A DNA stretch of 64,000 nt, from the NCBI RefSeq assembly GCF_029227915.1, contig NC_079881.1:31163501-31227500 (forward strand), given 5' to 3'. This document shows, in pieces, positions 11,364 through 23,238 of the stretch (position 1 is the first letter of the stretch; each line of letters begins with the position of its first letter). This stretch comes from Hydractinia symbiolongicarpus. Lineage: Eukaryota > Cnidaria > Hydrozoa > Anthoathecata > Hydractiniidae. The position numbers and the translations under genes were made by a program. A model generated the notes under the pieces. That model did no database searches and was not told the origin of the DNA. It saw nothing but the letters and a program-made list of their open reading frames with translations.

Positions 11364-12483
11364 GGTCAAAGTCCAACACCAGTTCAATTTAGTACCACAG
11401 TCAATCGTTTCACTGTTAAAAGCGATGCAACCTAGTATTATCAAAAAAATATCGCTAATTACATGTTGCTTCTAATATGTGACCCAACCGTTGTAACTCA
11501 AACAGACTGACACCGTTAAAAAGTCAATAAAATGTAGTTTTTGAAACTGTCAATATTTCTTCAGCGCACGATAACGGCTAGGATTGGTCCCACAGTAAAA
11601 AATGACTTATTTACCTAAATCTTTAAATGCAGCGCTACCACAGCGCCCAGTGTAATCGCTGAGTTCCGGCAATCCCGTAAAAATAAGAAGAATGTTATTT
11701 CTTGGCGTCCAATTGTCTCATTTATCACATTTATCAGGTTACAGTCCAAAGCTAGTTCAATTAAGTCCCACAGTCAATCGTTTCATTGTTAAAAGTGATG
11801 CAACCAAGTAATATAAAAAAAATATCGCTAAATACATGTTGGTACGAATATGTGACCCAACCGTTGTAACTCAAACGGACTGACACCGTTAGAAAGTCAA
11901 TGAAATGTAGTTTTTGAAACTGTGGCTATCTCTTCAGCGCGCGATAACGGCTAGGATTGGTCCCGCAGTAAAAAATGACTTTTTTATCTTAATTTTTAAT
12001 AGAAGCGCTACCACCGCGCCCAGTGCAATCGCTGAGTTCCGGCAATCATGTCAAATTGAGAAGAATGTTATTTCTTGGAGTCCAATTTTCTCATTTATCA
12101 ATTTTATTAGGTCACAGTCCAAAGTTTGTTCAATTAAGTCCCACAGTCAATCTTTTCATTGTTAAAAGCGATGCAACCAAGTAATATAAAAAAAAATATC
12201 GCTAAGTACATGTTGGTACGAATATGTGACCCAACCGTTGTAACTCAAACGGACTGACACCGTTAAAAAGTCAATGAAATGTAGTTTTTGAAACTGTCGC
12301 TATTTCTTCAGCGCGGGATAACGGCTAGGATTGGTCCCACAGTAAAAAATGACTTATTAATCTAAATTTTTTAATGAAGCGCTCCCACAGCGCCCAGTGT
12401 AATCGCTGAGTTCCGGCAATCATGTCAAGTTGAGAAGAATGTTATTTCTTGGAGTCCAATTTTCTCATTTATCAAATTTATTA

Positions 12484-12847
12484 GGTCACAGTCCAAAGTT
12501 TGTTCAATTAAGTCCCACAGTCAATCTTTTCATTGTTAAAAGCGATGCAACCAAGTAATATAAAAAAAATATCGCTAAATACATGTTGGTACGAATATGT
12601 GACCCAACCGTTGTAACTCAAACGGACTGACACCGTTAAAAAGTCAATGAAATGTAATTTTTGAAACTGTCGCTATTTCTTCAGCGCGCGATAACGGCTA
12701 GGATTGGTCCCGCAGTAAAAAATGACTTTTTTATCTTAATTTTTAATTGAAGCGCTACCACAGTGCTCAGCGCAATCGCAATCGCATTTTAAATTAAGAA
12801 GAATGCTATTTCTTGGAGTCCACTTGTCTCACTTATTACATTTATCA
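12484..12847. repeat. Unit with short deletion after the inverted repeat (364 bp)
   Basis: The usual AATCGCTGAGTTTCGGCAATC is shortened to AATCGCAATCGC, a loss of about 9 bases between two AATC motifs. The same rearranged sequence, preceded by CAGTGCTCAGCGC, occurs in the unit at 14681, which links the two by descent. Confidence 0.8.
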
Positions 12848-13188
12848 GGTCACAATCCAAAGTTAGTTCAATTAAGTCCCACAGTCAATGCAACCTAGTA
12901 ATATGATAAAAATATCGCAAAATACATGTTGGTATGAATATGTGACGCAACCGTTGTAACTAAAGTGGATTGATACCGTTAGAAAGTCAATGAAATGTAA
13001 TTTTTGAAACTGTCGCTTTTTCTTCAGCGCGCGATAACGGCTAGGATTGGTCCCGCAGTAAAAAATGAATTTTTTTTATCTCAATTTTTAATTGAAGCGC
13101 TACCACATCGCTGAGTTTCGGCAATCATTTCAAATTAAGAAGAATGCTATTTCTTGGAGTCCACTTGTCTCACTTATAACATTTATAA
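12848..13188. repeat. Doubly deleted short unit (341 bp), last of its lineage
   Basis: Has the 21-bp deletion (junction about 12889/12890) and the 13-bp deletion, plus two extra T bases in a T run near 13075. No doubly deleted unit was found to the right of this one, so the lineage is confined to about 4-13 kb. Confidence 0.88.
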
Positions 13189-14459
13189 GGTCAAAATCCA
13201 ACACCAGTTCAATTTAGTACCACAGTCAATCGTTTCACTGTTAAAAGCGATGCAACCTAGTATTATCTAAAAAATATCGCTAAATACATGTTGGTACAAA
13301 TATGTGACCCAACCGTTGTAACTTAAACAGACTGACACCGTTAAAAAGTCAATGAAATGCAGTTTTTGAAACTGTCAATATTTCTTCAGCGCACGATAAC
13401 GGCTAGGATTGGTCCCACAGTAAAGAATGACTTATTTACCTAAATCTTTAAATGAAGCGCTACCACAGCGCCCAGTGTAATCGCTGAGTTCCGGCAATCC
13501 CGTAAAAATAAGAAGAATGTTATTTCTTGGAGTCCAATTGTCTCATTTATCACATTTATCAGGTTACAGTCCAAAGCTAGTTCAATTAAGTCCCACAGTC
13601 AATCGTTTCATTGTTAAAAGCGATGCAACCAAGTAATATAAAATAAATATCGCTAAATACATGTTGGTACGAATATGTGACACAACCGTTGTAACTCAAA
13701 CGGACTGACACCGTTAGAAAGTCAATGAAATGTAGTATTTGAAACTGTGGCTATCTCTTCAGCGCGCGATAACGGCTAGGATTGGTCCCGCAGTAAAAAA
13801 TGACTTTTTTATCTTAATTTTTAATAGAAGCGCTACCACCGCCCCCAGTGCAATCGCAGAGTTTCCGCAATCATTTCAAATTAAGAAGCATGCTATTTCT
13901 TGGTGTCCACTTGTCTCACTTATTACATTTATCAGGTCACAGTGCAAAGTTAGTTCAATTAAGTCCCACAGTCAATCGTTTCATTGTTAAAAGCGATGCA
14001 ACCTAGTAATATCAGAAAATATCGCTAAACACATGTTGGTACGAATAGGTGACCCAACCGTTGTAACTCAAACGGACTGACACCGTTAAAAAGTCAATGA
14101 AATCTAGTTTTTGAAACTGTCGCTATTTCTTCAGCGTGGGATAACGGCTAGGATTGGTCCCACAGTAAAAAATGACTTATTAATCTAAATTTTTTAATGA
14201 AGCGCTCCCACAGCGCCCAGTGTAGTCGCTGAGTTCCGGCAATCATGTCAATTTGAGAAGAATGTTTTTTCTTGCAGTCCAATTTTCTTATTTATCAAAT
14301 TTATTAGGTCACATTCCAAAGTTTGTTCAATTAAGTCCCACAGTCAATCTTTTCATTGTTAAAAGCGATGCAACCAAGTAATATAAAAAAAAATATCGCT
14401 TAATACATGTTGGTACGAATATGTGACCCAACCGTTGTAACTCAAACGGACTGACACCG
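12848..14459. repeat. 5-unit HOR, copy 3, with diverging end
   Basis: Units start at 12848 (doubly deleted, 341 bp), 13189, 13562, 13935 and 14307. The left part repeats 11025 at offset about 1824. The segment from about 13137 to 14085 is itself duplicated at 14995-15943 (offset 1858). The stretch is therefore both the end of one HOR series and the source or copy of the next. Confidence 0.75.
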
Positions 14460-14994
14460 TTAGAAAGTCAATGAAATATAGTTTTTGAAACTCTGGCTAT
14501 TTCTTCAGCGCGCGATAACGCCTAGGATTGGTCCTGCAGTAAAAAATGACTTTTTTATCTTAATTTTTAATTGAAGCGCTACCACAGCGCCCAGTGCAAT
14601 CGCTGAGTTTCGGCAATCATTTTAAATTAAGAAGAATGCTATTTCTTGGAGTCTACTTGTCTCACTTATAAACTTTATCAGGTCACAGTCCAAAGTTAGT
14701 TCAATTAAGTCCCACAGTCAATCGTTTCATTGTTAAAAGTGATGCAACCTAGTAATATCAAAAAAAAATATCGCTAAATACATGTTGGTACAAATATGTG
14801 ACCCAACCGTTGTAACTCAAACGGACTGACACCGTTAGAAAGTCAATGAAATGTAGTTTTTAAAAATGGCAATATTTCTTCAGCCCGCGATAACGGCTAG
14901 GATTGGTCCCACAGTAAAAAATGACTTTTTTATCTTAATTTTTAATTGAAGCGCTACCACAGTGCTCAGCGCAATCGCAATCGCATTTCAAATT
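14460..14994. repeat. Segment repeated 1484 bp downstream
   Basis: From about 14460 to 14935 the sequence matches 15944-16419 at offset 1484, sharing GAAACTCTGGC, GGTCCTGCAG, AAAAGTGATGC and TTAAAAATGGC. The unit starting at 14681 is 366 bp because of the AATCGCAATCGC rearrangement also seen in the unit at 12484. Confidence 0.75.
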
Positions 14995-16419
14995 AAGAAG
15001 AATGCTATTTCTTGGAGTCCACTTGTCTCACTTATAACACTTATAAGGTCAAAGTCCAACACCAGTTCAATTTAGTACCACAGTCAATCGTTTCACTGTT
15101 AAAAGCGATGCAACCTAGTATTATCAAAAAAATATCGCTAAATACATGTTGGTACAAATATGTGACCCAACCGTTGTAACTCAAACAGACTGACACCGTT
15201 AAAAAGTCAATGAAATGCAGTTTTTGAAACTGTCAATATTTCTTCAGCGCACGATAACGGCTAGGATTGGTCCCACAGTAAAGAATGACTTATTTACCTA
15301 AATCTTTAAATGAAGCGCTACCACAGCGCCCAGTGTAATCGCTGAGTTCCGGCAATCCCGTAAAAATAAGAAGAATGTTATTTCTTGGAGTCCAATTGTC
15401 TCATTTATCACATTTATCAGGTTACAGTCCAAAGCTAGTTCAATTAAGTCCCACAGTCAATCGTTTCATTGTTAAAAGCGATGCAACCAAGTAATATAAA
15501 AAAAATATCGCTAAATACATGTTGGTACGAATATGTGACACAACCGTTGTAACTCAAACGGACTGACACCGTTAGAAAGTCAATGAAATGTAGTATTTGA
15601 AACTGTGGCTATCTCTTCAGCGCGCGATAACGGCTAGGATTGGTCCCGCAGTAAAAAATGACTTTTTAATCTTAATTTTTAATAGAAGCGCTACCACCGC
15701 CCCCAGTGCAATCGCTGAGTTTCCGCAATCATTTCAAATTAAGAAGCATCCTATTTCTTGGTGTCCACTTGTCTCACTTATTACATTTATCAGGTCACAG
15801 TGCAAAGTTAGTTCAATTAAGTCCCACAGTCAATCGTTTCATTGTTAAAAGCGATGCAACCTAGTAATATCAGAAAATATCGCTAAACACATGTTGGTAC
15901 GAATAGGTGACCCAACCGTTGTAACTCAAACGGACTGACACCGTTAGAAAGTCAATGAAATATAGTTTTTGAAACTCTGGCTATTTCTTCAGCGCGCGAT
16001 AACGCCTAGAATTGGTCCTGCAGTAAAAAATGACTTTTTTATCTTAATTTTTATTTGAAGCGCTACCACAGCGCCCAGTGCAATCGCTGAGTTTCGGCAA
16101 TCATTTTAAATTAAGAAGAATGCTATTTCTTGGAGTCTACTTGTCTCACTTATAAACTTTATCAGGTCACAGTCCAAAGTTAGTTCAATTAAGTCCCACA
16201 GTCAATCGTTTCATTGTTAAAAGTGATGCAACCTAGTAATATCAAAAAAAAATATCGCTAAATACATGTTGGTACAAATATGTGACCCAACCGTTGTAAC
16301 TCAAACGGACTGACACCGTTAGAAAGTCAATGAAATGTAGTTTTTAAAAATGGCAATATTTTTTCAGCCCGCGATAACGGCTAGGATTGGTCCCACAGTA
16401 AAAAATGACTTTTTTATCT
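14995..16419. repeat. Chimeric duplication (offsets 1858 then 1484)
   Basis: Units start at 15047, 15420, 15793 and 16165. The left part (14995-15943) copies 13137-14085 at offset 1858. Near 15943 the match switches to 14460-14935 at offset 1484, which omits one unit. The simplest reading is a duplication of about five units followed by loss of one unit at about 15943 in the copy. Confidence 0.75.
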
Positions 16420-17454
16420 AAATTTTTAATTGAAGCGCTACCACAACGCCCAGTGCAATCGCTGAGTTTCGGGAATCATTTCAAATTAAGAAGAATGCTA
16501 TTTCTTGGAGTCCACTTGTCTCACTTATTACATTTATCACGTCACAGTCCAAAGTTAGTTCAATTAAGTCCCACAGTCAATCTTTTCATTGTTTAAAGCG
16601 ATGCAACCAAGTAATATAAAAAAAATATCGCTAAATACATGTTGGTACGAATATGTGACCCAACCGTTGTAACTCAAACGGACTGACACCGTTAGAAAGT
16701 CAATGAAATGTAGTTTTTGAAACTGTGGCTATTTCTTCAGCGCGCGATAACGCCTTGGATTGGTCCCGCAGTAAAAAATGACTTTTTTATCTTAATTTTC
16801 AATTGAAGCGCTATCACAGCGCCCAGTGTAATCGCTGAGTTCCGGCAATCATGTCAAATTGAGAAGAATATTATTTCTTGGAGTCCAATTTTCTCATTTA
16901 TCAAATTTATTAGTTCACAGTCCAAAGTTTGTTCAATTAAGTCCCACAGTCAATCTTTTCATTGTTTAAAGCGATGCAACCAAGTAATATAAAAAAAATA
17001 TCGCTAAATACATGTTGGTACGAATATGTGACCCAACTGTTTTAACTCAAACAGACTGACACCGTTAGAAAGTCAATGAAATGTAGTTTTTGAAACAGTC
17101 AATATTTCTTCAGCGCGCGATAACGGCTAGGTTTGGTCCCACAGTAAAGAATGACTTATTTACCTTAATTTTTAAATGAAGTGCTACCACAGCGCCCAGT
17201 GTAATCGCTGAGTTCCGGCAATCCCGTAAAAATAAGAAGAATGTTATTTCTTGGAGTCCAATTGTCTCATTTATTACATTTATCAGGTCAGAGTCCAAAG
17301 TTAGTTCAATTAAGTTCCACAGTCAATCGTTTCATTGTTAAAAGCGATGCAACCTAGTAATATCAAAAAAAATATTGCTAAATACATGTTGGTACAAATA
17401 TGTGACCCAACCGTTGTAACTCAAACAGACTGACGCCGTTAGAAAGTCAATGAA
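16420..17454. repeat. Satellite units without a clear HOR partner
   Basis: Includes the end of the unit at 16165 and units at 16540, 16913 and 17286. These carry CAAACAGACTGAC and GAAACAGTCAATATT variants that also occur at 28-33 kb, but I saw no long constant-offset match. No other feature is visible. Confidence 0.65.
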
Positions 17455-20385
17455 ATGTAGTTTTTGAAACTGTGGCTATTTCTTCAGCGCGCGATAACGC
17501 CTAGGATTGGTCCCGCAGTAAAAAATGACTTTTTTATCTTAATTTTTAATTGAAGCGCTACCACAGCGCCCAGTGTAATCGCTGAGTTCCGGCAATCATG
17601 TCAAGTTGAGAAGAATGTTATTTCTTGGAGTCCAATTTTCTCATTTATCAAATTTATTAGGTCACAGTCCAAAGTTTGTTCAATTAAGTCCCACAGTCAA
17701 TCTTTTCATTGTTAAAAGCAATGCAACCAAGTAATATAAAAAAAATATCGCTAAATACATGTTGGTACGAATATGTGACCCAACCGTTTTGACTCAAACA
17801 GACTGACACCGTTAGAAAGTCAATGAAATGTAGTTTTTGAAACAGTCAATATTTCTTCAGCGCGCGATAACGGCTAGGATTGGTCCTACAGTAAATAATG
17901 ACTTATTTACCTAAATTTTTAAATGAAGTGCTACCACAGCGCCCAGTGTAATCGCTGAGTTCCGGCAATCCCGTAAAAATAAGAAGAATGTTATTTCTTG
18001 GAGTCCAATTGTCTCATTTATTACATTTATCAGGTCAGAGTCCAAAGTTAGTTCAATTAAGTCCCACAGTCAATCGTTTCATTGTTAAAAGCGATACAAC
18101 CTAGTAGTATCAGAAAAATATTGCTAAACAAATGTTGGTACGAATAGGTGACCCAACCGTTGTAACTCAAACGGACTGACACTGTTAAAAAGTCAATGAA
18201 ATGTAGTTTTTGAAACTGTTGCTATTTCTTCAGCGCGCAATAACGGCTAGGATTGGTCCCACAGTAAAAAATGACTTATTAATCTAAATTTTTTAATGAA
18301 GCGCTACCACAGCGCTCAGTGTAATCGCTGAGTTCCAGAAATCATGTCAAATTGAGAAGAATGTTATTTCTTGGAGTGCAATTTCCTCATTTATCAAATT
18401 TATTAGGTCACGGTTCAAAGTTAGTTCAATTAAGTCCCACAGTCAATCGTTTCATTGTTAAAAGCGATACAACCTAGTAGTATCAGAAAAATATCGCTAA
18501 ACAAATGTTGGTACGAATAGGTGACCCACCGTTGTAACTCAAACGGACTGACACCGTTAAAAAGTCAATGAAATGTAGTTTTTGAAACTGTTGCTATTTC
18601 TTCAGCGCGCAATAACGGCTAGGATTGGTCCCACAGTAAAAAATGACTTATTAATCTAAATTTTTAAATGAAGCGCTACCACAGCGTCCAGTGTAATCGC
18701 TGAGTTTCGGCAATCATTTCAAATTAAGAAGAATGCTATTTCTTGTAGTCCACTTGTCTCACTTATTACATTTATCACGTCACAGTCCAAAGTTAGTTCA
18801 ATTAAGTCCTACAGTCAATCGTTTCATTGTTAAAAGCGATGGAACCTAGTAATATAAAAAAAATATCGCTAAATACATGTTGGTACGAATATGTGACACA
18901 ACCGTTGTAACTCAAACGGACTGACACCGTTAGAAAGTCAATGAAATGTAGTTTTTGAAACTGTGGCTATCTCTTCAGCCCGTGATAACGGCTAAGATTG
19001 GTGCCGCAGTAAAAAATGACTTTTTTATCTTAATTTTTAATTGAAGCGCTACCACAACGCCCAGTGCAATCGCTGAGTTTCGGCAATCATTTCAAATTAA
19101 GAAGAATGCTATTTCTTGTAGTCTACTTGTCTCACTTATTACATTTCTCACGTCACAGTCCAAAGTTAGTTCAATTAAGTCCTACCGTCAATCGTTTCAT
19201 TGTTAAAAGCGATGCAACCTAGTAATATCAAAAAAAATATCGCTAAATACATGTTGGTACGAATATGTGACCCAACCGTTTTAACTCAAACGGACTGACG
19301 CCGTTAGAAAGTCAATGAAATATAGTTTTTGAAACTGTGGCTATTTCTTCAGGGCGCGATAACGGCTAGGATTGGTCCCACAGTAAAGAATGACTTATTT
19401 ATCTAAATTTTTAAATGAAGCGCTACCACAGCGACAAGTGTAATCGCTGAGTTCCGGTAATCCCAACAAATTAAGAAGAATGTTATTTCTTAGAGTCCAA
19501 TTGTCTCACTTATCACATTTATCAGGTCACAGTCTAAAGTTAGTTCAATTAAGTCCCACAGTCAATCGTTTCATTGTTAAAAGCGATGCAGCCTAGTATT
19601 TTCAGAAAAATATCCCTAAAAACATGTTGGTACGAATTGGTGACCCAACCGTTGTAACTCAAATGGACTGACACCGTTAGAAAGTCAATAAAATGTTGTT
19701 TTTCAAACTGTCGCTACTTCTTCAGCGCGCGATAACGGCTAGGATTTGTCCCACAGTAAAAAATGACTGATTAATCTAAGTTTTGAAATGAAGTACTACC
19801 ACACCGCCCAGTGTAATCGCTGAGTTCCAGCAATCATGTCAAATTGAGAAGAATGTTATTTCTTGGAGTCCAATTTTCTCATCTTTCACATTTATTAGGT
19901 CACAGTCCAAAGTTAGTTCAATTAATTCCCACAGTCAATCGTTTCATTGTTAAAAGCGATGCAACCTAGTAATATCAAAAAAAATATCGCTAAATACATG
20001 TTTGTACGAATATGTGACGCAACCGTTGTAACTCAAACGGACTGACACCGTTAGAAAGTCAATAAAATGTAGTTTTTAAAACTGTGGCTATTTCTTCAGC
20101 GCGCGATAACGGCTAGGATTGGTCCCGCTGTAAAAAATGACTTTTTTATCTTAATTTTTAATTGAAGCGCTCCCACAGCGCTCAGTGTAATCGCTGAGTT
20201 TCGGCAATCATTTCAAATTAAGAAGAATGCTATTTCTTAGAGTCCACTTGTCTCACTTATTACATTTCTCAGGTCACAGTGCAAAGTTAGTTCAATTAAG
20301 TCCATCAGTCAATCGTTTCATTGTTAAAAGCGATGCAACTTAGTAATATCAAAAAAATATCGCTAAACACATGTTGGTACGAATA
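17455..20385. repeat. Older, internally shortened relative of the 15-kb HOR
   Basis: Units start at 17660, 18033, 18406, 18778, 19151, 19525, 19898 and 20272. From about 17455 to 19975 this matches about 32375-34896 at offset 14920-14921, sharing rare variants such as TCCCTAAAAACATG, GCGACAAGTG and GGATTTGTC. From about 19985 to 20385 it matches 36773-37173 at offset 16788. Relative to the large HOR it lacks about 1867 bp, which is five units. It has more substitutions against copy A than copies A and B have against each other. Confidence 0.82.
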
Positions 20386-20781
20386 GGTGACCCAACCGTT
20401 TTAACTCAAACAGACTGACACCGTTAGAAAGTCAATGAAATGTAGTTTTTGAAACAGTCAATATTTCTTCAGCGAGCGATAACGGCTAGGATTGGTCCCA
20501 CAGTAAAGAATGACTAATTTACCTAAATTTTTAAATGAAGTGCTACCACAGCGCCCAGTGTAATCGCTGAGTTCCGGCAATCCCGTAAAAATAAGAAGAA
20601 TGTTATTTCTTGGAGTCCAATTGTCTCATTTATCACATTTATCAGGTTACAGTCCAAAGCTAGTTCAATTAAGTCCCACAGTCAATCGTTTCATTGTTAA
20701 AAGCGATGCAACCAAGTAATATAAAAAAAATATCGCTAAATACATGTTGGTACGAATATGTGACCCAACCGTTGTAACTCA
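20386..20781. repeat. Satellite sequence between HOR blocks
   Basis: Contains the end of the unit at 20272 and the start of the unit at 20645. It carries the CAAACAGACTGAC variant as at 17040. It joins the end of the 15-kb-HOR-like segment to the 10-unit HOR; no other signal. Confidence 0.65.
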
Positions 20782-22841
20782 AACGGACTGACACCGTTAG
20801 AAAGTCAATGAAATGTAGTTTTTGAAACTCTGGCTATCTCTTCAGCGCGCGATAACGGCTAGGATTGGTCCGACAGTAGAAAATGACTTTTTTATCTTAA
20901 TTTTTAATAGAAGCGCTACCACCGCGCCGAGTGCAATCGCTGAGTTCCGGCAATCATGTCAAGTTGAGAAGAATGTTATTTCTTGGAGTCCAATTTTCTC
21001 ATTTATCAAATTTATTAGGTCACAGTCCAAAGTTTGTTCAATTAAGTCCCACAGTCAATCTTTTCATTGTTAAAAGCGATGCAACCAAGTAATATGAGAA
21101 AAATATCGCTAAATACATGTTGGTACAAATATGTGACCCAACCGTTGTAACTCAAACAGACTGACACCGTTAAAAAGTCAATGAAATGCAGTTTTTGAAA
21201 CTGTCAATATTTCTTCAGCGCACGATAACGGCTAGGATTGGTCCCACAGTAAAGAATGACTTATTTACCTAAATCTTTAAATGAAGCGCTACCACAGCGC
21301 CCAGTGTAATCGCTGAGTTCCGGCAATCCCGTAAAAATAACAAGAATGTTATTTCTTGGAGTCCAATTGTCTCATTTATCACATTTATCAGGTTACAGTC
21401 CAAAGCTAGTTCAATTAAGTCCCACAGTCAATCGTTTCATTGTTAAAAGCGATGCAACCAAGTAATATAAAAAAAATATCGCTAAATACATGTTGGTACG
21501 AATATGTGACACAACCGTTGTAACTCAAACGGACTGACACCGTTAGAAAGTCAATTAAATGTAGTTTTTGAAACTGTGGCTATCTCTTCAGCGCGCGATA
21601 ACGGTTAAAATTGGTCCCGCAGTAAAAAATGACTTTTTTATCTTAATTTTTAATAGAAGCGCTACCACCGCGTCCAGTGCTATCGCTGAGTTTCTGCAAT
21701 CATTTCAAATTAAGAAGCATGCTATTTCATGGTGTCCACTTGTCTCACTTATTACATTTATCAGGTCACAGTGCAAAGTTAGTTCAATTAAGTCCCACAG
21801 TCAATCGTTTCATTGTTAAAAGCGATGCAACCAAGTAATATAAAAAAATATCGCTAAATACATGTTGGTACGAATATGTGACACAACCGTTGTAACTCAA
21901 ACGGACTGACACCGTTAGAAAGTCAATGAAATGTAGTTTTTGAAACTGTGGCTATCTCTTCCGCGCGCGATAACGGTTAGAATTGGTCCCGCAGTAAAAA
22001 ATGACTTTTTTATCTTAATTTTTAATAGAAGCGCTACCACCGCGTCCAGTGCAATCGCTGAGTTTCCGCAATCATTTCAAATTAAGAAGCATGCTATTTC
22101 TTGGTGTCCACTTGTCTCACTTATTACATTTATCAGGTCACAGTGCAAAGTTAGTTCAATTAAGTCCCACAGTCAATCGTTTCATTGTTAAAAGCGATGC
22201 AACCTAGTAATATCAGAAAATATCGCTAAACACATGTTGGTACGAATAGGTGACCCAACCGTTGTAACACAAACGGACTGACACCATTAAAAAGTCAATG
22301 AAATCTAGTCTTTGAAACTGTCGCTATTTCTTCAGCGCGGGATAACGGCTAGGATTGGTCCCACAGTAAAAAATGACTTATTAATCTAAATTTTTTAATG
22401 AAGCGCTCCCACAGCGCCCAGTGTAATCGCTGAGTTCCGGCAATCATTTTAAATTAAGAAGAATGCTATTTCTTGGAGTCTACTTGTCTCACTTATAAAC
22501 TTTATCAGGTCACAGTCCAAAGTTAGTTCAATTAAGTCCCACAGTCAATCGTTTCATTGTTAAAAGCGATGCAACCTAGTAATATCAAAAAAAATATCGC
22601 TAAATACATGTTGGTACAAATATGTGACCCAACCGTTGTAACTCAAACGGACTGACGCCGTTAGAAAGTCAATGAAATGTAGTTTTTGAAACTGTGGCTA
22701 TTTCTTCAGCGCGCAATAACGCCTAGGATTGGTCCCGCAGTAAAAAATGACTTTTTTATCTTAATTTTTAATTTAAGCGCTACCACAGCGCCCAGTGTAA
22801 TCGCTGAGTTCCGGCAATCATGTCAAATTGAGAAGAATGCT
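20782..22841. repeat. 10-unit HOR (3728-bp offset), copy 1
   Basis: Units start at 21018, 21391, 21764, 22136 and 22508. The segment matches 24510-26569 at a constant offset of 3728 with no difference that I noticed. It contains several of the 83-codon frames, which repeat at the same offset. Confidence 0.9.
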
Positions 22842-23238
22842 ATTTCTTAGAGTCCACTTGTCTCACTTATTACATTTCTCAGGTCACAGTGCAAAGTTAG
22901 TTCAATTAAGTCCATCAGTCAATCGTTTCATTGTTAAAAGCGATGCAACTTAGTAATATCAAAAAAATATCGCTAAACACATGTTGGTACGAATAGGTGA
23001 CCCAACCGTTTTAACTCAAACGGACTGACACCGTTAGAAAGTCAATGAAATGTAGTTTTTGAAACTCTGGCTATCTCTTCAGCGCGCGATAACGGCTAGG
23101 ATTGGTCCGACAGTAGAAAATGACTTTTTTATCTTAATTTTTAATAGAAGCGCTACCACCGCGCCGAGTGCAATCGCTGAGTTCCGGCAATCATGTCAAG
23201 TTGAGAAGAATGTTATTTCTTGGAGTCCAATTTTCTCA
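21748..23238. repeat. 4-unit tandem duplication (1491 bp), copy 1
   Basis: Units start at 21764, 22136, 22508 and 22882 (lengths 372, 372, 374, 373). The following 1491 bp repeat it with no difference that I noticed. At 23238-23241 the sequence switches from one unit type (CTCATTTATCAAATT...) to another (...TTATTACATTTATC), marking the junction inside a chimeric unit. Confidence 0.92.

Larger units (their letters stand above)
11025..12847. repeat. 5-unit HOR (1823 bp), copy 2
   Basis: Units start at 11025 (doubly deleted), 11364, 11737, 12110 and 12484. The first ~1 kb (11025 to about 12030) matches 12848-13855 at offset 1823-1825. Shared markers include CACAATCCAAAG, GGTTACAGTCCAAAGCTAG and the TGGCTATCTCTTCAG variant. 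The unit at 11737 contains an 83-codon open frame that I regard as chance. Confidence 0.8.

Noticed and set aside
3147-17298. Minus-strand 62-codon frames at 3147, 4604, 6076, 7533 and 17110
   Set aside because: Four of them are two frames each duplicated by the 2929-bp HOR (offset exactly 2929), the fifth a related unit. At least the first opens with TTG, and there is no coding signal beyond duplication.
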